The position numbers and the translations under genes are program-made. Under the pieces are notes generated by a model, which saw only the letters and a program-made list of their open reading frames with translations, ran no database searches and had not been told where the DNA came from. Shown here in pieces: positions 50,977 through 60,366 of a stretch of DNA of 64,000 nt (the stretch's first letter is position 1; each line of letters starts with the position of its first letter). Origin of the DNA: Falsihalocynthiibacter sp042445055 (GTDB lineage Bacteria; Pseudomonadota; Alphaproteobacteria; Rhodobacterales; Rhodobacteraceae); the NCBI RefSeq assembly GCF_042445055.1, contig NZ_CP170339.1, positions 3,038,001 through 3,102,000 on the forward strand, in the 5' to 3' direction.

Positions 50977-53900
50977 TTACGCCGAAACAGCATCTTGGTC
51001 TTCGCTGAGCGGGTGCGGAATATGCACCAACATTTCTTTCGGACAAATCTGGACGAACTTGGATTTTTCCAGATCCCAGTGCTGAAGCAGGTCTGCCGCC
51101 TTGCGACTTCCTGTTTCTTCAAGATGGCGCTCAATCAACGATTTGAGTTCGTTTTGCCAATGCTCAACCGTCACGGGACAAACGACCAATGTTTCCATGT
51201 TCATCAAGGACTGCGCCGTCCCTTCCGGATCATAGATATAGGCCATACCGCCAGACATCCCAGCGCCAAAGTTCGCGCCGATTTTGCCAAGAATAACAGC
51301 AACGCCACCAGTCATATATTCACAACCCGAAGCACCACAGCCTTCGATCACGACCTTGGCGCCAGAGTTACGCACCGCAAAACGCTCGCCCGCTCGACCG
51401 GCGGCAAAGAGATAGCCGTCGGTTGCGCCATAGAGCACAGTGTTGCCGATGATAGTATTCTCCGAGGCCTCTAGTGGGCTACTCATTGGTGGGCGCACAA
51501 TGATCGTTCCACCCGACAGGCCCTTACCGACATAGTCGTTCGCATCGCCCGAAACCTCGATCTTCAGACCAGGCGCGGCAAATGCACCGAGCGACTGACC
51601 AGCAGAGCCAGTCAATTTGATGGTCAGGTGATCTGGCTGCAACGAGTTGCGCATTCCAAAGTTGCGAACGATATGGCTTGAGGTACGTGTACCGATCGTG
51701 CGGTCGGTATTCTGAACCGCATAGTGAAGCTGCATTTTCTCGCCTTCGTTCAGGAAGCGCGCGGCATCCTTTACGATTTCGGCATCAAGCGTATCAGGCA
51801 CGGCATTGCGTGGCTTGTTGCGGTCATAAACGATCCGGTCCGCACCATCGACAGTGATAAGCAGCGGGTTCAGATCGAGATCATCAAGGTGAGCCGAGCC
51901 ACGCGAAACCTGCGACAACAGGTCAGCGCGTCCGATCACTTCGTCCAAGCTGCGAGCACCGATGCTGGCGAGAATTTCGCGAACTTCCTGTGCGTAGAAC
52001 GTGATGAGGTTCACAACCTTATCCGCTGTACCATCGAACTTGGCGCGCAGATCTTCGTCCTGCGTACAAACACCGACAGGGCATGTATTGGACTGGCACT
52101 GACGCACCATAATACAACCCATAGCGATAAGCGCCGCAGTACCGATGCCGTATTCCTCGGCTCCCATCATGGCCGCCATAACGATATCCCGACCGGTGCG
52201 AAGTCCGCCATCCGTGCGAAGCGTCACACGGTCGCGCAATTTGTTCATCGCTAGAACTTGGTGCGCTTCGGTCAGGCCCATCTCCCACGGAAGACCCGCG
52301 TATTTGATCGATGTCGCTGGCGATGCACCTGTACCACCATTGTGGCCCGAAATGAGAATAACGTCAGCCTTAGCCTTGGCAACACCCGCGGCAATCGTAC
52401 CAACACCAGACGCCGCAACCAGCTTCACGGTCACTTTACAACGCGGGTTGATTTGCTTGAGGTCATAGATCAGCTGCGCCAAATCCTCGATCGAATAGAT
52501 ATCGTGGTGAGGCGGAGGCGAAATAAGTGTCACGCCTTTGGTCGAGTGACGCAAACGGGCGATCAGGTCTGTTACCTTCATACCCGGAAGCTGCCCACCC
52601 TCGCCCGGTTTTGCTCCTTGGGCGACTTTGATTTCAAGCTCTTCACACTGGTTCAGATACTCGGCGGTAACACCGAAACGGCCAGACGCGACCTGCTTGA
52701 TTTTCGCGGAAGGGTTGTCGCCGTTCGCTTCTGGTACGAAATGCGCCGGATCCTCGCCGCCCTCGCCAGAGTCCGATTTTGCACCGATACGGTTCATCGC
52801 GACGTTCAAAGTCTTGTGCGCTTCTGGGCTGAGCGCGCCAAGCGACATGCCCGGCGTTACGAAGCGCTTGCGGATCGCGGTAATGCTCTCGACTTCTTCA
52901 ATCGGGATCGCTGCTCCAATCGGCTGAATTGCCAACAAGTCACGCAAGTGAATTGGCGGATTCGCCCGCATCTTGGCGGAGTACTGCTTCCAGATTTCAT
53001 AGGATGCGCGCGTACAGGCCGCTTGCATCATGTGCATCGATTGCGCTTCCCATGCGTGTGTCTCGCCCGATTTACGCGCCTTATAGAAGCCACCGATTGG
53101 CAAGACGTCACTTCCGCCGAGCCAGCCAAGTTCGTGGACTTTCTCGGACTTAAGCTGAATGCCCGAAACACCGATGCCTGAAATGCGGCTTGTCAGGCCT
53201 GGGAAATACTCGGCGACCATCGCACGAGAAAGGCCCACGGCCTCAAAGTTCAAACCACCGCGATACGACGAGATAACGGAAATCCCCATCTTGGCCATGA
53301 TCTTGAGCAAGCCCGCGTCAATCGCGCCGCGATAGCGCTTCACGGCCTCGGTCAACGAGCAATCAATCAGACCGCGATCGATACGATCCGCAAGGGAATC
53401 TTCGGCAAGGTAAGCGTTTACGATTGTAGCACCACAGCCGATCAGCACGGCAAAGTAATGCGGATCGATACACTCCGCAGAGCGCACAGAAATAGAACAG
53501 AATGTCCGCAGACCTTTACGAGTAAGGCCAGAATGCACCGCAGATGTCGCTAGAATCATCGGCATCGCAACGCGGTCTTCGCTTTGGGCAATATCCGACA
53601 GAACGATATGGGCGCCGCCCGAACGAACGGCATCTTCGGCCTCCGCACGGATACGCTCCAGCGCTTTGCTCAGCGCGTTTGCGCCCGCCTTGGCAGGGAA
53701 AGTACAGTCGATCTCAACGACGCTCTCGCCAAATTGCTCCATCAGACCGTCAAACTGCGCGTTGCCCACGAATGGGCTATCCAGCACCAAGATTTCTGTT
53801 TGGCTCGAGCTTTCATCAAGCACGTTCTTGAGGTTACCGAAACGCGTCTTAAGGCTCATCACACGGTACTCGCGCAGCGAGTCAATCGGAGGGTTCGTTA

Positions 53901-55512
53901 CCTGCGAGAAGTTTTGACGGAAGAAGTGACTCAGCGGACGGTATTTCTCGGAAAGAACCGCGCTCGGGGTATCGTCGCCCATTGAGGCGATTGCCTCTTT
54001 GGCATCCTCTGCCATGGGTTGAAGGATTTGCTCCAGTTCTTCGATGCTATATCCGGCCGCAACCTGACGCTTGCGCAACTCATTGCCAGAGAAAATCGCC
54101 GTTTCGGTTCTACCGCCGAGTAGGCTTTCCATGTTTGCGATTTTCTTGACCCAGTCACCGAACGGGCGGCTAGCGGCAAGTTGATCTTTGATTTCAGTAT
54201 CGCGGAATAGAGCGCCTTCCTGCATATCGACCGCGATAATTTGACCAGGGCCAAGCGCGCCTTTTTCAACGACAGTCGCCTCGTCGATCGGGATCATGCC
54301 CGCTTCGGAACCCGCGATCAGCATTCCGTCGCCAGTCACGACATAACGCATCGGGCGCAATCCATTACGGTCAAGGCCCGCACAAACCCAACGACCATCT
54401 GTCATGGCAAGCGCTGCTGGGCCGTCCCATGGTTCCATCACGGAGTTACAATAGGAGTACATATCACGCCACGCAGTGGGCAATTCGACCGCTTGTTGGC
54501 TCCAGCTTTCAGGGATCAGCATGGTTTTCGCCATGGGCGCATTCCGCCCCGCGCGCACCATAACCTCAAACACAGAATCCAACGCAGCAGAGTCAGAAGA
54601 ACCGCTCGCAATGATTGGTTTGATATCCTCGGCCATATCGCCAAATGCACTGGAGGCCATGCGGATCTCGTGGCTCTTCATCCAGTTTACGTTGCCCTTG
54701 AGCGTGTTGATCTCACCGTTATGCGCCAACATGCGAAACGGCTGCGCCAACCACCACTGCGGGAAAGTATTTGTCGAATAGCGCTGATGATAGATCGCGA
54801 ACGCACTCTCGAAGCGTTCGTCCTCGAGGTCTGGATAGAAAACGCTTACCTGTTCGGCAAGCATCATGCCTTTATAAATCACCGAACGGCAGGACAGCGA
54901 ACAAATATAGAGTTCCGGCACATGTGCGGCTGCGGCGGCTTTCTCGATGCGACGGCGGATTACATAGAGTTCGCGCTCAAATGTTTCTTCGTCAACGCCC
55001 TTGGAATTACTGATCAGGATTTGCTCGATCTCGGGACGAGTTGCGTTCGCCTTGTCACCCAAGCAATCAATATCAACGGGAACGTGGCGCCACCCGTAGA
55101 TATAGTATCCCATCCGCAGGACTTCGCTCTCGACGATTGTACGGCAGGTTTCTTGCGCTCCGAAGTTCGTGCGCGGAAGGAAAACCATCCCCACGGCGAT
55201 TTGCTCATCGGCGCGGGGCTCGTGGCCAGTGCGGCGGATCTGATCCTTAAAGAAATCAGTCGGAATCTGAATATGGATACCTGCGCCATCACCTGTCTTG
55301 CCATCGGCATCTACCGCGCCGCGGTGCCAAATGGCACGCAGGGCTTTGATCCCGTTATCAACAACAGAACGCGATGGTTTACCATCAATCGACACAACAA
55401 GCCCAACCCCGCAAGAGGAGTGCTCGTCAGCTTCGGAATACATGCCGTTCTCGGCCATCCATTGCCGTTTCGCCTCTTCGGCGGCTTTCCAGTTCTGGTC
55501 AAACTTGGTCAT
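50977..55512 (-). CDS. gltB: Glutamate synthase (NADPH) large subunit
   Basis: Makes glutamate from glutamine and 2-oxoglutarate with GltD; 1511 residues. A 33-residue propeptide precedes Cys34 (HSSCGVGLVV), the glutaminase nucleophile. The glutaminase domain runs to about 430, containing RYSTNTFPQWWLAQPFRMLAHNGEINTL. The FMN/synthase domain has GGEDPAHF, GAKPGEGGQLPG and SGHNGGTGASPATSIKYAGLPWE. The 3Fe-4S cluster follows in MGCIMVRQCQSNTCPVGVC, then the GXGXG beta-helix domain. ATG 55512 has GGAG 7 bases upstream. It is downstream of gltD, the reverse of the enteric order, with an 81-base gap. Confidence 0.97.
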   Translation of the reverse strand: MTKFDQNWKAAEEAKRQWMAENGMYSEADEHSSCGVGLVVSIDGKPSRSVVDNGIKALRAIWHRGAVDADGKTGDGAGIHIQIPTDFFKDQIRRTGHEPRADEQIAVGMVFLPRTNFGAQETCRTIVESEVLRMGYYIYGWRHVPVDIDCLGDKANATRPEIEQILISNSKGVDEETFERELYVIRRRIEKAAAAAHVPELYICSLSCRSVIYKGMMLAEQVSVFYPDLEDERFESAFAIYHQRYSTNTFPQWWLAQPFRMLAHNGEINTLKGNVNWMKSHEIRMASSAFGDMAEDIKPIIASGSSDSAALDSVFEVMVRAGRNAPMAKTMLIPESWSQQAVELPTAWRDMYSYCNSVMEPWDGPAALAMTDGRWVCAGLDRNGLRPMRYVVTGDGMLIAGSEAGMIPIDEATVVEKGALGPGQIIAVDMQEGALFRDTEIKDQLAASRPFGDWVKKIANMESLLGGRTETAIFSGNELRKRQVAAGYSIEELEQILQPMAEDAKEAIASMGDDTPSAVLSEKYRPLSHFFRQNFSQVTNPPIDSLREYRVMSLKTRFGNLKNVLDESSSQTEILVLDSPFVGNAQFDGLMEQFGESVVEIDCTFPAKAGANALSKALERIRAEAEDAVRSGGAHIVLSDIAQSEDRVAMPMILATSAVHSGLTRKGLRTFCSISVRSAECIDPHYFAVLIGCGATIVNAYLAEDSLADRIDRGLIDCSLTEAVKRYRGAIDAGLLKIMAKMGISVISSYRGGLNFEAVGLSRAMVAEYFPGLTSRISGIGVSGIQLKSEKVHELGWLGGSDVLPIGGFYKARKSGETHAWEAQSMHMMQAACTRASYEIWKQYSAKMRANPPIHLRDLLAIQPIGAAIPIEEVESITAIRKRFVTPGMSLGALSPEAHKTLNVAMNRIGAKSDSGEGGEDPAHFVPEANGDNPSAKIKQVASGRFGVTAEYLNQCEELEIKVAQGAKPGEGGQLPGMKVTDLIARLRHSTKGVTLISPPPHHDIYSIEDLAQLIYDLKQINPRCKVTVKLVAASGVGTIAAGVAKAKADVILISGHNGGTGASPATSIKYAGLPWEMGLTEAHQVLAMNKLRDRVTLRTDGGLRTGRDIVMAAMMGAEEYGIGTAALIAMGCIMVRQCQSNTCPVGVCTQDEDLRAKFDGTADKVVNLITFYAQEVREILASIGARSLDEVIGRADLLSQVSRGSAHLDDLDLNPLLITVDGADRIVYDRNKPRNAVPDTLDAEIVKDAARFLNEGEKMQLHYAVQNTDRTIGTRTSSHIVRNFGMRNSLQPDHLTIKLTGSAGQSLGAFAAPGLKIEVSGDANDYVGKGLSGGTIIVRPPMSSPLEASENTIIGNTVLYGATDGYLFAAGRAGERFAVRNSGAKVVIEGCGASGCEYMTGGVAVILGKIGANFGAGMSGGMAYIYDPEGTAQSLMNMETLVVCPVTVEHWQNELKSLIERHLEETGSRKAADLLQHWDLEKSKFVQICPKEMLVHIPHPLSEDQDAVSA

Positions 55513-55593
55513 GTTTATCTCCATATTCGGCCCCGTTGGGCGCATTCTTCGGGCAAGGATGGCGTCCTTGGCATATGATTTTGGCGCGTGCGG

Positions 55594-57027
55594 TTATTCC
55601 GCAGCTTGCGCGGTCGCATTATTGAGGTGGTCGAGAATGTTCTCGGCGGCGTCGCGACCATCTTTGATCGCCCAGACAACAAGGCTCGCACCGCGAACAA
55701 TATCACCTACGGCGAATACACCGCTGATGCTTGTTTCATGGGTGCGGAAGTCCGCTTTAATCGTGCCCCAACGTGTTACCTCGAGGGCTTCTTCACCCCA
55801 GAGTGTCGGCAAATCTTCGGGTGTGAAACCAAGGGCCGCAACCACAAGGTCCGCGTCCTCGGTATAGTCTGCACCCTCAATCAATTCGGGCGATTGGCGA
55901 CCAGATGCGTCGGGCTTCCCAAGGCGCATCTTCTGGACCAGTACGCTTTCAACCGTATCACCAACAAAGGCTTTCGGCGCAGAGAGCCAAACGAATTCGA
56001 CACCCTCTTCTTCTGCGTTCTGAACTTCGCGTTGGCTTCCCGGCATGTTCGCTTTGTCACGACGGTATAGGCACTTAACGCTCTTGGCGCCCTGACGGAT
56101 CGCGGTCCGCACACAGTCCATCGCGGTATCGCCACCGCCCACGACAACAACGCGCTTTCCTTCGGCATTGAGTTCGCCGCTCTCGAATTCTGGCACATCG
56201 TCACCGAAACTCTTGCGGTTAGATGCGGTGAGATAGTCAATCGCGCGCACAACACCTTCGGCACCGGAACCTGGCGCTTGGAAGTCGCGAGAGTTGTAAA
56301 CACCAGTCGCAATCAAAACAGAGTCGTGCTGGCCCTGAATGGCTTGGAACGAAATATCTTCGCCAACATTGCAATTCAGAACAAACTTAACACCCGCATC
56401 TTCGAGCTGCGCGATCCGTTTGAGAACCACATCTTTCTCAAGCTTAAAACCAGGGATACCATATGTCAGCAATCCTCCCGCACGGTCATAGCGATCATAG
56501 ATGGTTACCTGAACACCCTGACGGCGCAGCACATCCGCCGCCGCAAGGCCACCGGGACCGGCACCAATAATGCCAACGCTTTCTTCGCGCTCGACCTTCG
56601 GCTGAATCGGAAGCACCCAGCCATTTTCCCATGCTGTATCAGTCAAATATTTTTCAACAGCCCCGATTGTTACGGTACCGTGGCCAGACTGTTCAATCAC
56701 ACAGTTCCCCTCACAAAGGCGGTCCTGCGGGCAAATGCGGCCACAAATTTCGGGGAACGTGTTTGTTGCTTGCGAAAGCTCATAAGCTTCTTGCAGGCGC
56801 CCTTCGGCAGTGAGCTTGAGCCAGTCAGGAATATTATTGTGCAGCGGACAGTGATTCTGACAATAAGGAACGCCACACTGGCTACAACGACTGGATTGCT
56901 CTGCGGCCTTGGCGCTGGCAAATTCTGCATAGATTTCATGGAAGTCTTGGTTCCGCTGATCCGCGTCGCGCTTTGTGGGCATAGAGCGTTCAAGCGATAC
57001 AAATTTTAGCATTGGCTGTTTTGCCAT
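55594..57027 (-). CDS. gltD: Glutamate synthase small subunit
   Basis: FAD-containing subunit that feeds NADPH electrons to GltB; 477 residues. The N-terminal iron-sulfur ligands are in RCSQCGVPYCQNHCPLHNNI and CGRICPQDRLCEGNC. FAD-binding follows in VGIIGAGPGGLAAADVL and NADPH-binding in RVVVVGGGDTAMDC. ATG at 57027 has GGAGG 7 bases upstream; fourteen earlier codons were rejected. First gene of the gltD-gltB operon, with three TAGGTA motifs upstream. Confidence 0.96.
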   Translation of the reverse strand: MAKQPMLKFVSLERSMPTKRDADQRNQDFHEIYAEFASAKAAEQSSRCSQCGVPYCQNHCPLHNNIPDWLKLTAEGRLQEAYELSQATNTFPEICGRICPQDRLCEGNCVIEQSGHGTVTIGAVEKYLTDTAWENGWVLPIQPKVEREESVGIIGAGPGGLAAADVLRRQGVQVTIYDRYDRAGGLLTYGIPGFKLEKDVVLKRIAQLEDAGVKFVLNCNVGEDISFQAIQGQHDSVLIATGVYNSRDFQAPGSGAEGVVRAIDYLTASNRKSFGDDVPEFESGELNAEGKRVVVVGGGDTAMDCVRTAIRQGAKSVKCLYRRDKANMPGSQREVQNAEEEGVEFVWLSAPKAFVGDTVESVLVQKMRLGKPDASGRQSPELIEGADYTEDADLVVAALGFTPEDLPTLWGEEALEVTRWGTIKADFRTHETSISGVFAVGDIVRGASLVVWAIKDGRDAAENILDHLNNATAQAAE

Positions 57028-57098
57028 GACGAGGCCTCCGAAATCTATTGGGAGCGTTCTTTTACTCAATAGCCAATTAAATGAAAAGTCAGTAATGC

Positions 57099-57180
57099 TT
57101 ACCTAAATGACGATTTTTCTACGTTTTGAGAAAAATTTTTGCACAGCCACGCCAATAATAGGTAAGTATATGATACCTAA
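57099..57180. promoter_or_regulatory. Three TAGGTA motifs in the gltD/uppP divergent region
   Basis: TAGGTA(A/T) occurs on the minus strand at about 57100-57106, on the plus strand at 57159-57165 and on the minus strand at about 57174-57180. The first two extend to the near-identical TTAGGTAAGCAT and ATAGGTAAGTAT. The second and third form an inverted pair 9 bases apart. This looks like an operator for a regulator of gltDB, uppP or both. Confidence 0.4.
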
Positions 57181-57245
57181 TTTTTAACTTTCCTTTAATT
57201 TACTAGGCTTTAGACTGACCGCAGAAACGAACTGGAATTCACGTC

Positions 57246-58049
57246 ATGAGCTTCTTTCATCTTGTCCTTGTGGCGATAATTCAAGGCATTACAGAATTTT
57301 TGCCGGTTTCATCGTCTGGCCACCTGATTCTCTTGCCGATTCTCCTTGAGATTCCCGACCAAGGCCAAGTGATCGACGTCGCCGCCCATGTCGGCACTTT
57401 ATTTGCGGTCATTCTGTATTTCCGCACGGACGTAGCGCTCGCATTTCGTGGACTTCCGGCAATGCTGATGGGGCGCCTAAACGAACCCGGTGCGAAGCTT
57501 TGCTTTTTGCTCGCTGTGGCCACCGTCCCCGTCGTCATCTGCGGCTTGCTGCTGAAACTGTCTGGCATTGACGATGCAATGCGCAACATTACCGTGATTG
57601 GCTGGACGATGCTGCTCTTTGGGATCGTGCTCTATTTTGCGGACCAAAAGGGCGAAACAGCCAAGACGCAGGAGAACTGGTCGCTCCGCGATGCAATCAT
57701 CATGGGCCTGTGGCAGGCAGTCGCCCTTATCCCCGGAACGTCACGTTCTGGCGCGACAATTACGGGCGCACGCTTTCTTGGGTATGATCGTCAGGACGGT
57801 GCAAAGCTCGCCATGCTGATGTCAATTCCGACCATCATCGCATCCGGAACCCTATCCGCGATCGAACTTGCCGCGACTGCCGATGCTTCAGTGGCAGCAG
57901 ACGGCGCAGTCGTAGCGGTTTTCTCGTTCGGCACAGCGCTTCTGGCCCTCTCGCTCATGATGCGCTTACTGCGTAGCACAAGCTTCACCCCCTACGTAAT
58001 TTACCGTGTGGCGCTCGGATGCGTACTGCTGTGGATCGCGTATACCTAA
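57246..58049 (+). CDS. uppP: Undecaprenyl-diphosphatase
   Basis: BacA-type integral-membrane phosphatase that recycles the bactoprenol carrier for cell-wall synthesis; 267 residues and about eight helices. GITEFLPVSSSGHLIL holds the catalytic Glu and Ser residues, and ALIPGTSRSGATITGARFLG holds the second motif. It is divergent from gltD. Its TAA overlaps the stop of the convergent NDUFA9-like gene by 4 bases. Fits functionally with ispA/dxs and mtgA nearby in cell-envelope supply. Confidence 0.97.
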   Translation: MSFFHLVLVAIIQGITEFLPVSSSGHLILLPILLEIPDQGQVIDVAAHVGTLFAVILYFRTDVALAFRGLPAMLMGRLNEPGAKLCFLLAVATVPVVICGLLLKLSGIDDAMRNITVIGWTMLLFGIVLYFADQKGETAKTQENWSLRDAIIMGLWQAVALIPGTSRSGATITGARFLGYDRQDGAKLAMLMSIPTIIASGTLSAIELAATADASVAADGAVVAVFSFGTALLALSLMMRLLRSTSFTPYVIYRVALGCVLLWIAYT

Positions 58050-59026
58050 GCTTTGATATTCTTCGCAGAGTCCCGAATATCGTCATACTGCCCCGACGGA
58101 CGGTAGCGCCAAACATAGCTTGGAATAACTGCATCAAGGCTTGTTGGTTTAATGCCCAGATCCGCAAATCCCTTAGCGCCTGCATCGACGACATTGTCAT
58201 GCTTCAGGCTCTTCACCTGATCACGTGTAAGAATACTGTTGTGGAACATGCCCAACGTCAGTGCCTGAAGCAGGCCAAAGACACCACCAAGAATGCTTCC
58301 CACAAAGAATGGAAGGTTCAGAACGATACGACGGCGGTGCGCACATTCGAGGATTTTGCCAACAATCGCACGCAAGCTTAGAACCTCAGGCCCGCCCAAT
58401 TCATAAACGCCTGACAAATTCTTGTTCAACGCCACTTCAACGGCCTCGGCGACATCATCAACGTGGACAGGTTGGAACGTTGTATCGCCACCAACGATGG
58501 CCATCACCGGACCTAGGCGCGACATAGATGCGAATTTGTTCACAAACTCATCTTCGCTACCAAAAATCACCGAAGGACGCAGGATTGTCGCACTTGGGAA
58601 GTGTTTCAGGATACCGGCTTCGCCAAGGCCCTTGGTGCGGGAATACTCGGACTCTGCCTCTGTGCTCGCGCCGATACTCGAGAGATGCACCAAAGATTTA
58701 ACGCCCTGATCAGCAGCTATACGAGCAACGCGTTCCGCGGCCTCATGCTGAACCGCATCAAATTTATTGCGGCGCGTTTCGGTCAGAATGCCTACGCAGT
58801 TTACCACCGCATCTGCCCCCTGCATCACCGCAGCGACAGACGCATCATCCCGCACATTGCACAGAACCGGCTCTACCTGACCAACTGCGCCATATGTTTT
58901 CACAAACATTGCTTCGTTCGGACGACGAACCGCCACCCGCACCCGCCAACCGGCCTTAGCCATCCGCCGCGCGATATAGCGGCCAACGAATCCAGATCCG
59001 CCGTAGATAGTGACAAGTTTAGACAT
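58046..59026 (-). CDS. NAD-dependent epimerase family protein, complex I NDUFA9-like
   Basis: A 326-residue atypical SDR. The Rossmann start is TIYGGSGFVGRYIARRMAKAG. VHLSSIGASTEAESEYSRTKGLGE, ATILRPSVIFGSEDEFVNKFA and a later VYELGGPEVLSLRAIV match the NDUFA9 branch of accessory complex I proteins. Hydrophobic residues at about 255-275 may form an amphipathic or membrane contact. Whether it binds complex I here is an inference from family membership. A GAGGCC lies before its ATG. Confidence 0.9.
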   Translation of the reverse strand: MSKLVTIYGGSGFVGRYIARRMAKAGWRVRVAVRRPNEAMFVKTYGAVGQVEPVLCNVRDDASVAAVMQGADAVVNCVGILTETRRNKFDAVQHEAAERVARIAADQGVKSLVHLSSIGASTEAESEYSRTKGLGEAGILKHFPSATILRPSVIFGSEDEFVNKFASMSRLGPVMAIVGGDTTFQPVHVDDVAEAVEVALNKNLSGVYELGGPEVLSLRAIVGKILECAHRRRIVLNLPFFVGSILGGVFGLLQALTLGMFHNSILTRDQVKSLKHDNVVDAGAKGFADLGIKPTSLDAVIPSYVWRYRPSGQYDDIRDSAKNIKA

Positions 59027-59135
59027 GGTTGGCCTCCAAAGAATTTGTGCTCATGTCTCAATAGCTTTCTCGAAGGGCTTGGACAAGCAGTATAACGAAA
59101 TCCGCAGCCATCTAGCGCCTCAAAATCGAATCCCG

Positions 59136-59164
59136 TTGACACGCACTTCGCATCCCTTTAATTC
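59136..59164 (+). promoter_or_regulatory. Sigma-70 promoter of tRNA-Leu
   Basis: TTGACA and TAATTC are separated by exactly 17 bases. The -10 ends 15 bases before the tRNA 5' end. Confidence 0.7.
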
Positions 59165-59179
59165 GGCCCCACGACACCT

Positions 59180-59265
59180 GCCCAGGTGGCGGAATGGTAG
59201 ACGCGCCAGCTTCAGGTGCTGGTGTCTGTATGGACGTGGAGGTTCGAGTCCTCTCCTGGGCACCA
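59180..59265 (+). tRNA. tRNA-Leu (anticodon CAG)
   Basis: An 86-base type II tRNA with the CCA end encoded. The acceptor stem is GCCCAGG with CCTGGGC. The anticodon stem CCAGC/GCTGG encloses TTCAGGT, giving CAG. A long variable arm and a T-arm containing GGTTCGAGTCC follow. Its 3' end faces the 59479-64000 gene cluster. Confidence 0.97.
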
Positions 59266-59478
59266 AAAATTTGTCGTATATCTCACTTACATCAAGAACT
59301 TCTCCTAATTTTGGCGCCCTCCGCGCCACGCTCAGGCAGGCTAACCGCTCCTAGGAAGTACGCGTTCATCCATTTAGCATCGGTCGAGGTTCTTGCATCA
59401 CTGGCTGATACGTGTCCGCGTTATCCAGAAAAACATCTCGACCCAATTAGAACTCAGTTGCGACCGACGGGCATTGGT

Positions 59479-60363
59479 TTATGTGATCAAAGTTGAGATC
59501 GCATCGTAACAGTAGTCAGATATCGCGTCGCTTGTTGTCAGCCATACCTGATCGCGGTGGGAAGTGATGTGCGACAACGCGCGCCGCAGCTGCCGGAGCC
59601 TATAGGGTTGGCCCACGAGATACGGGTGTAATGCTATTCCCATCACGAGCGGCTGTCCGACCGACTGCTCGAGCATTTCGTCAAAGTTGTCGATGATCAT
59701 ATTCGCAAATTCTGCGGCGCCATCCTTTCGCGCGACGATAGACGGGATATCGTTAATCTCTTGCGGATAAGGTACCGACAAAATGCGGCCCACGTTTGTG
59801 TTCATCCAAACCGGTTGATCGTCCATGCACCAGTTCAGCGTATATTTGTATCCTGCCTCCGAGAGCAGGTCTGGCGTATCGTGGCTTTCTGCGATCCATG
59901 GCGACAGCCATCCTTTCGGCGGTACGCCCTCTGCATTGCGCAGAATATCGGTTGCCTCAGATATCAGTGCGGCCTCGGCGACTTTATTCAAGTCACTCTG
60001 CCGTTCCGAATTGGTACGCCCGTGGCCCACAATGACGTCACCGCGCGCTCTGAATGCTTCCATCAGCTCGGGCGCATAATCATACATTGCGCTATTCGTG
60101 ATAACACTCGCAGGTAGGTCCAGCGCATCAAACAACTCTAATAGCCGCCATGCACCAACACGATTTCCATAGTCACGCCAAGCATAATTTAGAACGTCAG
60201 GCTGAGGACCACCGGGGGCAAGTTCTGCACCAAGCCCTTCGCCAAAAGCAAAATGCTCCAAATTGAGGCCGACATATACAGCGAGGCGTTTACCCTCGGG
60301 CCAGCAATAATCGGGACGTTTGGTTATCGGAGAATAGGCGTATCGCCCCTGCTGCATTTGCAT
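59479..60363 (-). CDS. Polysaccharide deacetylase family protein (PuuE-like branch)
   Basis: A 294-residue NodB-fold hydrolase. Features are RLAVYVGLNLEHFAFGEG near residue 25, a RDYGNRVGAWRLLELFDAL stretch, VIVGHGRTNSERQ with the metal-region histidine, SPWIAESHDTPDLLSEAGYKY and ALHPYLVGQPYRLRQLRRAL. This pattern resembles the cofactor-independent allantoinase (PuuE)-type branch rather than chitin deacetylases, which would make ring amide hydrolysis possible. That is an inference. It starts 3 bases after the NTF2-like stop, so it is the last gene of the cluster. Confidence 0.8.
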   Translation of the reverse strand: MQMQQGRYAYSPITKRPDYCWPEGKRLAVYVGLNLEHFAFGEGLGAELAPGGPQPDVLNYAWRDYGNRVGAWRLLELFDALDLPASVITNSAMYDYAPELMEAFRARGDVIVGHGRTNSERQSDLNKVAEAALISEATDILRNAEGVPPKGWLSPWIAESHDTPDLLSEAGYKYTLNWCMDDQPVWMNTNVGRILSVPYPQEINDIPSIVARKDGAAEFANMIIDNFDEMLEQSVGQPLVMGIALHPYLVGQPYRLRQLRRALSHITSHRDQVWLTTSDAISDYCYDAISTLIT

Positions 60364-60366
60364 GTA

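Noticed and set aside
54241..55578. A 445-codon plus-strand open frame opposite the start of gltB
   Set aside because: Shadow of gltB; no ribosome-binding site or recognisable fold, and composition typical of an antisense frame.
57139..57156. Sigma-54-like promoter (minus strand TTGGC and TGCA) before gltD
   Set aside because: The distance between the GG and GC elements is one base too short for the -24/-12 consensus, which tolerates almost no spacing change.
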